From the NCBI GenBank assembly GCA_016194585.1, contig JACQBG010000042.1:41028-105027 (forward strand): a DNA stretch of 64,000 nt, read 5' to 3'. The notes beneath the pieces are model-generated. The model saw only the letters and a program-made list of their open reading frames with translations. It ran no database searches and was not told the origin of the DNA. Below, in pieces: positions 1 through 8,724 of this stretch (the stretch's first letter is position 1; every line of letters starts with the position of its first letter). This stretch comes from Gemmatimonadota bacterium. GTDB taxonomy: Bacteria; Gemmatimonadota; Gemmatimonadetes; Gemmatimonadales; Gemmatimonadaceae. A program made the position numbers and the translations under genes.

Positions 1-3000
1 TCCACTTGGCGAGCGCGACGGAATCGGGTGCCATGAAGATCGCGGCTATCTCCTGCCACTGCGCGGCGCTCCGCGGCATGCTGAGTTCCGCGTGCAGCGC
101 CAGACCGCTGCCCACGCGATGCCACACTCTCTCGTAGACGCCACTCTCGAAGCTCGAATCGCCGTTCACGAGGAGCGCCCGGCGCCCGCGTATCTCCCGC
201 ACGAAGGGCCTCGGCTCGCCGTACGGTACCCACCGTGCCGTGTCGAGCTGCGTCCACTCTTCCCGCATCGCCAGCTTCGCCTGGGGGTCGACGACTTCGA
301 TGCGCGCCGTGTCGGCGCGCCATCCCCCCGCCGACGCGATGACCCGGACCGCACCCTTCGAGCGCGGCACGAGCAGCCCGTCGGGGGAGACCGTCGCGAC
401 GAGGGTGTCGAGCGAACGCCAGCTGAGCACCTCGACGGCCGTCGCGCCGCCCGTCGCGTCGGTCGCCTCGACCCGCAGCCGCTGGGGAAGGTCGATCGGC
501 ACCCCACCGGGTGGCGCGACGATGCGGAGATGGGCCAGATACGGCCTTCCGCCACTCCGGTCCCCACCCACGAGCGTGGCATAGAAGTTCGACGGCGATC
601 GGCCGCCGACGGTCAGTGCGATCGGGTTCTTCGCGTGCTCCAAGTCCAGCAGCACGAGCCGCTCCCCCTGCGACGCGCCGCCCGACACCCTCGCGAGCAC
701 GAATCGTCCATCGCGGCTCCCATCGAGCACCGACCGGACCTCGATGACCGGCTGCTGCTCGAACGTCGCCACGTCGGTCAGGGTGAGGCGCGTCGTCGAG
801 TCGCCGAAGACCGAGATGAGCAGCGTCCGCGCGTCGCGCCACGCTACCGTCTGCACCCAGGAGGCATCGGCGAACTCCCGGCATCGCTCCCCCGTGCCGT
901 CTACGGCGATCACGCAGAGTTCGGGGGCGTGCGGTACGTAATAGGCGCGTGAGTACGCGATGCGCGTGCCGTCGGGGCTCCAGCGCCCGCCGCCGACAAG
1001 CTGATCCCCCGAGACGAGACGCGTGATGCGGTTCGTGCGGAGATCGAGCAACCCAACACTGCTCCGTTCGTTGCTGTTCCATCGTCCGCTGGCGATGAGG
1101 AGCGTCGACAGATCGGGCGAGACGTCGTCCACGGCATCGTCGGCGGGATGGTCGGTCAGGCGATGCGTCCCGCCCCCCGGCTCGCGCAGGTAGATGTCGA
1201 TGCCACCGGTATCGGGGCTTTCCATCGTGATGGCCCAGCGCTCGGAGCCGATCCGCACGACCTCGCGCCCGACGCCGTTGAACATCTCCTCGGGCGCCGA
1301 CAGCAACGGTCGATTCTTCGCGCCAAGCTCGACGGCAGTCCCCGAGCGCCACGCGTCAGGAGCGATGGGCTGCGCGACGGGCGTCCCGTCCGCGCGCCCC
1401 ACCACCCACACGTCCACCGGCTCGTCACCCTTGAACGCCCGAGCGCCGATCGCCGCCCCGACCAGCAGGAGCGCCGCCGCCGCCGCGGTCGCGATCCACC
1501 GCGAACGCGTGCGCAACCGCCACGGCGCGCCCGACGCGAGTTCGCTCGCATCCATCTCGTCGGTGGCGTGGGTCAGGAACGACTGCGCGACCTCCAGCGT
1601 CGACCGCCGGTCCCCCGCCAGGCGCGCCTTCCGCAACTGCGCCACGAACAGCGCCCGCACGCCATCGCGATCGCCCCCCGCGACGAGGTGATGCGTCACG
1701 ATGGGCCTGAGGATGGAGTCGTCGGTGAGGAGCGATGCCAGCGCGTGCCCCAGCTTCCGGTGCGCGAGCCGCACCTGCTCGGGCGTGGCCCGTCGCACTG
1801 CGGCGTCGGCGATCTCGTCGTGCTCGGGCAGCCAGCCGGCCGCCGTGCGCCGCGCGAGGCCACGACGCTCCAGTTCCTGCAGGCCGTCTCTGGCGTTCGC
1901 CTCGATCCGCTCCGCCGCCTCGGCTGGCAACGGCATCCCCGCGACCGCGAGCACGAGCAGCAGCCACGCCGCGTCGCCGCCGAGCGGCGCGATGCGACGG
2001 TCGACCGCGCTCCCGGCCCGGAGCAACTCGGCCAGATCGTCGGGCCCGTCGCACACCCATCGCGAGTCCTGCACCCGCAGTACGCCGCGCTCCATCGCGA
2101 GCTGCAGCGTCTCGAGCAGCAACAGCGGCGAGCCCGCCGTCGCCGCGTGCAGCGAGGGGGCGAACGAGTCACACCATCCTTCCTCGGGCAACCGCGCCAC
2201 GTTCGTCACGAACTCCTGCACCTGCGCGACCGTGAGCGGCTCGAGCACCAGCGGGTCACTCTCCGTGCGCACCGCGATCGGCACCTGCATCGGCCGCGAC
2301 GTCGACACGAGCAGGATGCGCGAGTCCTGCAACCGTGGCATGGCGCCCGCGAGCACCTGCAGCGAGGCATCGTCGGCCCAGTGCACGTCATCGAGCAGGA
2401 TGGCGAGCGGCGCATCCTCGGCGACCGAGCGCGCGAGCTCGGCGATCGCAAGCGAGCGGCGGCGCAGCGCCTCGTCTCCCGTGCTCGTGTCGGGCTCGAC
2501 GCGATAAATGGAAGAGAGCGACGGATTGAGGGCGACGAGCGCCGCCGCGGCCGCCGGCGCGAGCCCCGCGGCGCCGGGGAGCGCGGCAAGCGACGCCGCC
2601 ACGTCGGCGGCCGCGGCGAACGGGATCGTCCGCTCCCCCGGATTGGCCCGCACCAGCACGACGCGCGAGCGCATCGCCCGGAGGCGCGCGTGCAGGTCTT
2701 TCACGAGCCGAGTCTTGCCGAGCCCGGCGGGCGCGCTGATGTGAACGTGCTTGGCCACGCCGTGGCGCGCCGACCCCCACGCCACGAGCAATCGGGAGAA
2801 CTCCCGCTCGCGTCCGATGAGGTCGACGATGAGCCCGCTCGCCGGCGGCGGCCCGTGTTCGTCTCCCTGCGCCTCCGGAACCTTTGGATGCCGCGCCAGG
2901 CGGATCGCCGCGCGGGTCGCGGGGTCGGGCTCGATCTCCTCCGCCTGGAGGAGCTGCTCGAGGCGGTCGGACTCCGTCGCCGCGCCGAGCGTGTCGTTCG

Positions 3001-3628
3001 CCGAGACGAGCGCTTCGAGCAGCAGGCGCCACGCCGCCTGGTTGAAGGGGTCGGCGTCGCGCTCGCGACGCGCGAGCGACTGAGCGTCCTTGTAGCGGCC
3101 GGCGAGCAGCGCTTCGCGCGCCATGAGCTCGGCGCTGCGCACGAACATCGAGCGCAGTCGCTGACGCTCGAGGTCGGCCCACCGCTCGAACTCACCGCCA
3201 CCCGGCACGGCGAACCCTGGCAGGAAGTCGCCGGCGTACGCGGCGATCGCCTGCGCGTAGTCGCCGCCCTCGACGAACGCGACGAACCGGTCGCGGTCCA
3301 TCGTGAACGGCACACGCAGCGCGAGGGTGGCGCCGTCGGTCACGAGGACGCCGTCGCCGAGGCGGCGGCGCACGTACCAGGTCACCTGCCGCAGCGCGTG
3401 GCGCGCGGCGTCGGGGTCGTTGTCGGCCCAGAGCAGGTCGACGAGCTGCTCGCGCGCCGCGGTGCAGCGCGGTGAGCAGGCGAGGTATACGAGCAGCGCG
3501 AAGGGCTTTCCCGGGCCGAGCGCGCTCCCGGACGGCGTTCGGACTTCGAGCGCCGGCGCGCCTGGCGCCGTCAGGGTGGTGATGCTCAGCGTGTCCGACA
3601 TCGCGTCGTGGTGGGCCCGGTTGACCAT
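1..3628 (-). CDS. Membrane-spanning BTAD/SARP-like regulator with AAA ATPase and extracytoplasmic beta-propeller (3' end outside window)
   Basis: The frame is open from ATG at 3628 (alternative ATG at 3601) to the window edge, about 1209 residues without a stop. Residues ~30-105 look like the winged helix that precedes BTAD domains, and ~105-260 are the helical BTAD/TPR region. An ATPase follows, with Walker A GLGKT near 300 and Walker B LAILLDDVHWADD near 406. A hydrophobic helix, WIATAAAAALLLVGAA, lies at ~710-731. Beyond it come TolB/WD40-like blades (WSPDGTRIAYSR), a bacterial-Ig-like stretch near 1050 and the beginning of a further beta-rich domain. The likely topology is a cytoplasmic DNA-binding and ATPase part linked through one helix to a periplasmic sensor. 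No strong ribosome binding site is visible at either start. The target genes are unknown. Domain calls are by eye; the order of domains is clear. Confidence 0.82.
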   Translation of the reverse strand, partial: MVNRAHHDAMSDTLSITTLTAPGAPALEVRTPSGSALGPGKPFALLVYLACSPRCTAAREQLVDLLWADNDPDAARHALRQVTWYVRRRLGDGVLVTDGATLALRVPFTMDRDRFVAFVEGGDYAQAIAAYAGDFLPGFAVPGGGEFERWADLERQRLRSMFVRSAELMAREALLAGRYKDAQSLARRERDADPFNQAAWRLLLEALVSANDTLGAATESDRLEQLLQAEEIEPDPATRAAIRLARHPKVPEAQGDEHGPPPASGLIVDLIGREREFSRLLVAWGSARHGVAKHVHISAPAGLGKTRLVKDLHARLRAMRSRVVLVRANPGERTIPFAAAADVAASLAALPGAAGLAPAAAAALVALNPSLSSIYRVEPDTSTGDEALRRRSLAIAELARSVAEDAPLAILLDDVHWADDASLQVLAGAMPRLQDSRILLVSTSRPMQVPIAVRTESDPLVLEPLTVAQVQEFVTNVARLPEEGWCDSFAPSLHAATAGSPLLLLETLQLAMERGVLRVQDSRWVCDGPDDLAELLRAGSAVDRRIAPLGGDAAWLLLVLAVAGMPLPAEAAERIEANARDGLQELERRGLARRTAAGWLPEHDEIADAAVRRATPEQVRLAHRKLGHALASLLTDDSILRPIVTHHLVAGGDRDGVRALFVAQLRKARLAGDRRSTLEVAQSFLTHATDEMDASELASGAPWRLRTRSRWIATAAAAALLLVGAAIGARAFKGDEPVDVWVVGRADGTPVAQPIAPDAWRSGTAVELGAKNRPLLSAPEEMFNGVGREVVRIGSERWAITMESPDTGGIDIYLREPGGGTHRLTDHPADDAVDDVSPDLSTLLIASGRWNSNERSSVGLLDLRTNRITRLVSGDQLVGGGRWSPDGTRIAYSRAYYVPHAPELCVIAVDGTGERCREFADASWVQTVAWRDARTLLISVFGDSTTRLTLTDVATFEQQPVIEVRSVLDGSRDGRFVLARVSGGASQGERLVLLDLEHAKNPIALTVGGRSPSNFYATLVGGDRSGGRPYLAHLRIVAPPGGVPIDLPQRLRVEATDATGGATAVEVLSWRSLDTLVATVSPDGLLVPRSKGAVRVIASAGGWRADTARIEVVDPQAKLAMREEWTQLDTARWVPYGEPRPFVREIRGRRALLVNGDSSFESGVYERVWHRVGSGLALHAELSMPRSAAQWQEIAAIFMAPDSVALAKW

Positions 3629-3685
3629 ACGTCGATGAGACCGGATGGTCCATTGATGAGTGACGTACCGCTGACGCCGACCGTT

Positions 3686-3802
3686 GACTGGAATCGGATC
3701 GTCGTCGCGCGCGCCTACCATCAATAGGGGGGCCGTCACATGGGCGTCATTTCGGCCCTGAAACGGCCCTTTTTAGGACACCCCCGTTGGACGATTCCAG
3801 TC
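3686..3802. repeat. Inverted 11-bp repeat upstream of the BTAD regulator
   Basis: The 11-mer GACTGGAATCG at 3686-3696 is repeated in inverse orientation at 3792-3802, so both arms flank the upstream region of the BTAD regulator. A second, shorter inverted pair, ATTGATG (about 3652) and CATCAAT (about 3718), lies in the same gap. These could be operator sites for the regulator itself, but that is inference. Confidence 0.4.
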
Positions 3803-3808
3803 GCGAGC

Positions 3809-4819
3809 CTACCGCGTCCAGATCACGACCGTTCCGCAACCAGTCGAGGAGGTGTAGTCGTACTGCGCAGGGATCACGCCGGACGAGGAGTAGATCTCGA
3901 TCCCCTTGATCGTCCACGGCGGCGCCATCGTGGCGACGTCGTCGAAATCGGCGGGCGACTCGCCGCTTCCCGCCGGCGCCAGCCCACCGGGCCCCTTGTT
4001 GCCTCGCATGGCCGGGCCGGGGCGCGAGCTCTCGTACCGCGCCCCGTCGATGACGTACGTCGGGAGGCAGCGCGCCTCCTTGTTGCCGCGCAAGAAGACG
4101 ATCGGCTTCCCCCGCACGCCGTATTCGACGTGCACGCCGAGTGAGCTACCCAGCAGCTCGGCCAGCGTGAGGTCCTGCCACTTCGCGATGACATCGGGCG
4201 TCAGGAACACGCCGAGCCCTTGTTTGCGACGGATCTCGAAGCCGTCCATGGCCATCAGCGAGTTCGAGCGCATCGAGTCGCGGACGACGACGGCATCGAG
4301 CTGCTGGGCACCCGCCGATGCGCGCGCCACGGAGTCGCCGGGCGGCGCGTCCATCGCTGCCTGCCGCTCGGCGCGACGGGCGAGCCGCGAGCACGCGGTG
4401 CCGACCTTCATCGACGCCAGGATGTCCTTCTTGTCCGTGACGCTGGCCAGCCGGTCGGCGCAGCCGAGCGCATACGCCGTCATCGGGCTCGGCGTGGCGA
4501 GCGTCGCGATGGTCGTCTGTCCGTTCGTCACGTCGACGGCGAACCGTGGCGCCGCGACGTCGAACGAGTCGAGCACGGCGTGCATCAGGCCGAGCGTGTA
4601 TCGGCCCTCGGGAATGCTGTCGAACCGGAATGCGCCGGACTGGTCGCTCGTCGCATAGCGGGCGCGCTCCATGAGCACGATGACGGCGTTCGCGAGCGGC
4701 GCGCGGGCGCTCAGCGAATCGTAGACCGTGCCGACGATGCTCGCCTGCGCCTCGGCGTGCGTGGCAGCGATGGCGAGCAATACGCAGACAGACGTACGCA
4801 GACCGAATCGAGACACCAT
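3809..4819 (-). CDS. Secreted carboxypeptidase-regulatory-like/TonB plug-domain protein without a barrel
   Basis: The 336-residue product starts at ATG 4819, chosen because GGAGGAGT sits just upstream and a signal peptide follows (MVSRFGLRTSVCVLLAIAA, cleavage near HAEAQA). An in-frame extension upstream lacks these signs. Residues ~28-110 form a carboxypeptidase-regulatory-like fold (SIVGTVYDSLSARAPLANA). Residues ~185-335 resemble a TonB-receptor plug (VFLRGNKEARCLPTYVIDG, then IKGIEIYSSSGVIPAQY) and end in CGTVVIWTR. No 22-strand barrel follows, so it cannot act alone as a TonB-dependent channel. From what I know of the phylum, plug-only proteins with this ending recur in Gemmatimonadota. 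Role unknown; periplasmic or outer-membrane association is inferred. Confidence 0.8.
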   Translation of the reverse strand: MVSRFGLRTSVCVLLAIAATHAEAQASIVGTVYDSLSARAPLANAVIVLMERARYATSDQSGAFRFDSIPEGRYTLGLMHAVLDSFDVAAPRFAVDVTNGQTTIATLATPSPMTAYALGCADRLASVTDKKDILASMKVGTACSRLARRAERQAAMDAPPGDSVARASAGAQQLDAVVVRDSMRSNSLMAMDGFEIRRKQGLGVFLTPDVIAKWQDLTLAELLGSSLGVHVEYGVRGKPIVFLRGNKEARCLPTYVIDGARYESSRPGPAMRGNKGPGGLAPAGSGESPADFDDVATMAPPWTIKGIEIYSSSGVIPAQYDYTSSTGCGTVVIWTR

Positions 4820-4928
4820 CACTCCTCCGTTCCGCGAAGTGTGGGGGGAGTCGGCGGCGGCGTCAACCGCGAGGGCGGCGAAGGGTCGGCACGCCAGACG
4901 TGCGGCCGACGCTCGACGCGGAGGAGGC

Positions 4929-5954
4929 CTATCTATGCGCCTTCGCGCCCACCGCAACAGGAACCGGCGGCGCCGACCGCAGGGTATCCAGCATCTCGCG
5001 CACCGACTGGATCACCAGGTCGGGCCGGTCGCGCTGGATGTAGTGGCCGCTGTGCTCGGCGAGGATCCAGCGTCCGCGCGTCGAGCGCGATACGATCTCC
5101 TGGTGCATCGCGACCCACTCGCGGTGCATCGAGTCGGCGACCGCTTGCGTGATCCCCGGGGCACGCGGCACCACGTCGGCGGTGAGCGCGATCAGCGGCA
5201 ACGGACCGAACGGCTTCACGTCCCGCTTCACCTCGGCATTGAAGGCGTCGAGGCTGCTGATCAGCGCCGACGTGTTCTCCATCGCCGCATCGCTCGTGGT
5301 GCGCGCCGCGATGATCGCCGAGATCGTGTCTTTGATCCGCGCGCTCGCGACGAGGCGGTCGACGCCGACGAAGTGCAAGGCGGGAAGCGAGCCCAGCACG
5401 AGGAACGCCCAGCGCGGCACGCCGGCTTTCATCCGCTCGACCTGATCTTCGTGCGATCCATCGACGAGGATCAGCCCCGCGACCTCCGCCGGGTAATGCA
5501 CCGCGTAATGCCGGACGATCGCGCCGCCAAGCGAGTGCCCGACGAGGAGGTACGGTCCGGGCTCGCCGGAGCGGGCCAGCAGGTTGTGCAGGTCGGTGAT
5601 GATCGCCGCCGGCGTGGGCCGACCGGGGACCCGATCGCTCCACCCCGTGCTGGCGCGGTCATAGGAACAGGTACGGCTGAGCGCCGAGAGCTGCGGCTGC
5701 ACGGAGTACCACGACGAGAGACTGAAGTCGCCCGCTCCAGCCTCGAGTATGACCGTCGGCGTGCCGCTGCCCGTGCAGTAGATGTGCATCGACCGCCCCG
5801 GCTCCACCTCGACCATGCGGCCGGGGGCCTTCCACCGCGCGTCGTCGCGCCGGTGGAGGATGCGGGCGTAGACCGCGGTGCCGGTCAGCGCCAGAACGAC
5901 ACAGGCGGCGCCCCACTTGAGGAGCGTCAGCATCACACGAACCAACCCTTTCAT
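4929..5954 (-). CDS. Membrane-anchored alpha/beta-fold hydrolase
   Basis: The 341-residue product begins with one N-terminal hydrophobic helix (residues ~5-28) and then an alpha/beta hydrolase. The nucleophile elbow GHSLGG (Ser in the GxSxG) follows a conserved DRASTGWSD turn. HSGH near the C-terminus supplies the catalytic His, and the Asp is expected in LIALTADVVP or nearby. The oxyanion region lies near VILEAGAGDFSLSSW. It looks like an intact serine hydrolase held at the outer face of the inner membrane. The substrate cannot be told from sequence. It is separated from pilC upstream by 264 nt and is probably transcribed alone. Confidence 0.85.
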   Translation of the reverse strand: MKGLVRVMLTLLKWGAACVVLALTGTAVYARILHRRDDARWKAPGRMVEVEPGRSMHIYCTGSGTPTVILEAGAGDFSLSSWYSVQPQLSALSRTCSYDRASTGWSDRVPGRPTPAAIITDLHNLLARSGEPGPYLLVGHSLGGAIVRHYAVHYPAEVAGLILVDGSHEDQVERMKAGVPRWAFLVLGSLPALHFVGVDRLVASARIKDTISAIIAARTTSDAAMENTSALISSLDAFNAEVKRDVKPFGPLPLIALTADVVPRAPGITQAVADSMHREWVAMHQEIVSRSTRGRWILAEHSGHYIQRDRPDLVIQSVREMLDTLRSAPPVPVAVGAKAHR

Positions 5955-6097
5955 GCGCGAGCTCCCATGCGAGACGAGTGTCGTGCGACGACCGTGGCAA
6001 AGGTGTCGCGGGGCTGCCGGTACTGTAAGGGGGACTGGCAGCCGAGCGCCGGGTGCGGCGCGACGCGCTGGAGCAAGCCGAAGTGGCGCGACGCATT

Positions 6098-6129
6098 CGG
6101 CCCCGCACGCTCAGGGAGCGTCGGGGCCG
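6098..6129 (-). terminator. Hairpin between pilC and the hydrolase gene
   Basis: CGGCCCCG-C-ACGCT pairs with AGCGTCGGGGCCG across a five-base loop with one bulged base. It lies downstream of pilC (minus strand) and upstream of the hydrolase. No U-run follows, so it may be an RNA-stability or Rho-assisted element and not a simple intrinsic terminator. The rest of the 5955-6218 gap is relatively AT-rich near 6130-6195 and may hold the hydrolase promoter; no clear -35/-10 pair was found. Confidence 0.45.
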
Positions 6130-6218
6130 AATTACGAGACGTTCGCGCGAACTACGAAATACTTCGGCAAAACACTACGAACTTCTCTGCAAAGTTGCTC
6201 GCGTAAGGCCGCGCCCGC

Positions 6219-7415
6219 CTACTGCACCGCGTTGATCATGTCGAAGATCGGCAGGTACATGGCCACGACCATGCCGCCCACCACCACGCCCAGGAACACG
6301 ATCATCACCGGCTCGAGCAGCGAGAGCAGCCCGCTCACCGCCGCGTCGACCTCTTCGTCGTAGAAGTCGGCGATCTTCGCGAGCATCTCGTCGAGACCGC
6401 CGGTCTGCTCGCCCACCGCGATCATCGAGATCACCATCGGCGGGAACACTTCGCTTTTCGCGAGCGGCGCGCTGATCGTGTCGCCGCCGGCGATCGAGGC
6501 CCGGCTCGCCATGATCGCGTCGCTGATCACGCGGTTGCCCGCCGTCTTCGCCGTGATCTCGAGCCCGTCGAGGATGCTCACGCCCGAACTGATCAGCGTG
6601 CCGAGCGTGCGCGTGAACCGGCTCACGGCGCTCTTGCGCAGCACGTCGCCGAGCACGGGCGCCTTGAGCATCAGCCGGTCGATCACCAGCTGCCCCTCGT
6701 GCGTCGCGTAGTACTTCCGCAGTCCGAATTGCGCGCCATAGCCGGCGAGCCCGATCGCCCACCAGTACGACTTGAGGATGTTCGACATCCCGATCACGAC
6801 CTGCGTCGGCAGCGGCAGCGCGAGGCCGACGCTCGCGAACATGTTCTGGAACACCGGGATGACGAAGATGAGCAGCACCACGATGGCGATGCCGGCCACG
6901 CTCATGATGACGCCGGGGTAGATCATCGCCCCCTTCACCTTGCGCACGAGGGCGTCGTTCTTCTCCATGAACGTCGCCAGACGCATGAGGATCGTGTCGA
7001 GGATGCCGCCCGCCTCGCCCGCCGCCACCATGTTCACGTAGAGGTCGGTGAACGCGTTGGGGTGCTTGGCCAGCGCGTCGGCCACCGTGTGCCCCGACTC
7101 GACGTCGAACACGACCTGCCGCGTCACCGCCGAGAGCGCCTTGTTCTCGGTCTGCTTGCTCAGGATGTCGAGCGCCTGCACGAGCGGGAGCCCCGAGTTG
7201 ATCATCGTCGAGAACTGCCGGGTGAAGATCACGATGTCGCGCATCGCGATCTTGCCGCCGGTCTTCACCTTCGTCTTCGACTGCTCCTCGACCTTGACGA
7301 CGTTCATCCGCATCCGGCGGAGCTGCTGGACGACGTCCTCGCGGTTGGCCGCCTCGATCGTCGCGGTCTTCAGCTCGCCCTTGGCGTCGCGCGCGGTGTA
7401 CGTGAATGAGGGCAT
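6219..7415 (-). CDS. pilC: Type IV pilus inner-membrane platform protein PilC (GspF family)
   Basis: The 398-residue length is normal for PilC. Two GspF domains are visible: residues ~65-190 (FTRQFSTMINSGLPLVQALDIL) and ~270-395 (FTRTLGTLISSGVSILDGLEI). Three membrane segments occur, two around 165-240 and one near 370-392 (VMIVFLGVVVGGMVVAMYLPI). It forms the inner-membrane platform that couples the PilB and PilT motors to pilin assembly. It is the third gene of pilB-pilT-pilC, all on the minus strand, starting 39 nt after pilT ends, which supports co-transcription. Confidence 0.95.
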   Translation of the reverse strand: MPSFTYTARDAKGELKTATIEAANREDVVQQLRRMRMNVVKVEEQSKTKVKTGGKIAMRDIVIFTRQFSTMINSGLPLVQALDILSKQTENKALSAVTRQVVFDVESGHTVADALAKHPNAFTDLYVNMVAAGEAGGILDTILMRLATFMEKNDALVRKVKGAMIYPGVIMSVAGIAIVVLLIFVIPVFQNMFASVGLALPLPTQVVIGMSNILKSYWWAIGLAGYGAQFGLRKYYATHEGQLVIDRLMLKAPVLGDVLRKSAVSRFTRTLGTLISSGVSILDGLEITAKTAGNRVISDAIMASRASIAGGDTISAPLAKSEVFPPMVISMIAVGEQTGGLDEMLAKIADFYDEEVDAAVSGLLSLLEPVMIVFLGVVVGGMVVAMYLPIFDMINAVQ

Positions 7416-7454
7416 GGGACCTTGGGGGTTGAGTGCCGTTTACCGTCAGCAGGC

Positions 7455-8618
7455 CTACCGCTTGTATCCGCCCGGCGCCGCCGGCTTCTGCGGCGCCGAC
7501 GGGTCGCGCGGCGTCGTGTCGCCCTCGGAGGGACTCTTGCCGATCATGCGGAGGAACTCGTTCGGGTCGCCCGACACGCGCAGGCACTCGTCCTCGGCGA
7601 CGTCGCGCGAGACGTACAGCGCGTAGAGCGCGTCGTTGAGCGTCTGCATGCCGTGCTTCTTGCCGCTCTGCATCGACGAGTAGATCTGGTGGATCTTGTC
7701 GTCGCGGATGAGTGCCCGGATGGCCTGCGTCACGACGAGGATCTCGGCCGCCATCGCCCGCCCCTTCCCTGTGCGCTTCGGCAGGAGCGTCTGCGTGACG
7801 ACCCCCTCGAGCACGAAGGCGAGCTGAGCCCGCACCTGCGACTGCTGGTGGCTCGGGAACACGTCGATGATGCGGTTGATCGCCTCGGCCGCCGAGTTCG
7901 TGTGCAGCGTCGCGAACGCGAGGTGGCCCGTCTCGGCGATCGTGAGCGCCGCCTGGATCGTCTCGAGGTCGCGCATCTCGCCGATGAGGATCACGTCGGG
8001 ATCCTCGCGCAGGGCGTACTTGAGCGCGCTCGAGAACGACTTGGTGTCGGTCCCGACCTCGCGCTGGTTGATGATGCACCCCTGATGGCGGTGGATGAAC
8101 TCGATCGGGTCCTCGACCGTGATGATGTGGCCGCGGCGCTCCTTGTTGATCTTGTCGATCATCGCGGCGAGCGTCGTGCTCTTGCCCGACCCCGTGGGGC
8201 CGGTGACGAGCACCAGCCCGCGCGGCTTCTCCGCCATCTTCACGATCGCCGGCGGCAGCCTGAGGTCCTCGGCCGTCTTGATGTTGATGGGGATCTGCCG
8301 CATCACCATCGATACGCAGCCGCGCTGCTTGAAGCAGTTGCCGCGGAACCGCGCCAGCCCCTGGATGCCGAACGAGAAGTCGAGCTCGTCCTCCATCTCG
8401 AAACGCTTCTTCTGTTGCTCGGTGAGCACCGAGTAGGCGACCTGCAGCGTGTCCTTGGGGGTGAGCACGAACTCGTTGCGCGAGCTCACGATCTCGCCGT
8501 CGATGCGGAGCTTCGCGCGCTCGCCGGCCGTGATGTGCAGGTCAGACGCGTCGCGCTCGATCATCTCCTCGAGCAGGACGCGCAGGTTGACGGATTGGGC
8601 GGTGGAAGGAGCGGTCAT
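7455..8618 (-). CDS. pilT: Type IV pilus retraction ATPase PilT
   Basis: The 387-residue product has the PilT-type hexameric ATPase layout. An N-terminal PAS-like part (ERDASDLHITAGE) is followed by Walker A GPTGSGKST at 140-148, an Asp box (ITVEDPIE), Walker B (VILIGEMRDLETI) and a His box (GHLAFATLHTNSA). The AIRALIRDDK segment is typical of PilT. The C-terminus is a Pro-rich tail. It powers pilus retraction. It sits between pilB and pilC; the 106-nt gap upstream holds a perfect palindrome of the dispersed repeat family. Confidence 0.96.
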   Translation of the reverse strand: MTAPSTAQSVNLRVLLEEMIERDASDLHITAGERAKLRIDGEIVSSRNEFVLTPKDTLQVAYSVLTEQQKKRFEMEDELDFSFGIQGLARFRGNCFKQRGCVSMVMRQIPINIKTAEDLRLPPAIVKMAEKPRGLVLVTGPTGSGKSTTLAAMIDKINKERRGHIITVEDPIEFIHRHQGCIINQREVGTDTKSFSSALKYALREDPDVILIGEMRDLETIQAALTIAETGHLAFATLHTNSAAEAINRIIDVFPSHQQSQVRAQLAFVLEGVVTQTLLPKRTGKGRAMAAEILVVTQAIRALIRDDKIHQIYSSMQSGKKHGMQTLNDALYALYVSRDVAEDECLRVSGDPNEFLRMIGKSPSEGDTTPRDPSAPQKPAAPGGYKR

Positions 8619-8691
8619 TGATGGGGAAGTCGGTTCAGGATCGGGGCGATACTCGAGCCACGAGCACAGCCGTGTACGGTGATCGGTTCAC

Positions 8692-8713
8692 GGTGAACGG
8701 TGCACCGTTCACC
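8692..8713. repeat. Perfect 22-bp intergenic palindrome (site A of a dispersed family)
   Basis: The 22 bases are a perfect palindrome with no loop; each half reads GGTGAACGGTG. A second overlapping palindrome with core GTTCACGGTGAAC lies at 8686-8698. The same 13-mer recurs at 23249-23261, and related half-sites recur at 38454-38505. All three sites lie between genes. It could be a REP-like element or a protein-binding site between pilB and pilT. Confidence 0.6.
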
Positions 8714-8724
8714 CGCAGTCGCAG

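Noticed and set aside
1148..3475. Long plus-strand open frame (775 codons) opposite the BTAD regulator
   Set aside because: Arg/His-rich shadow; the minus-strand frame gives Walker motifs and clear domains.
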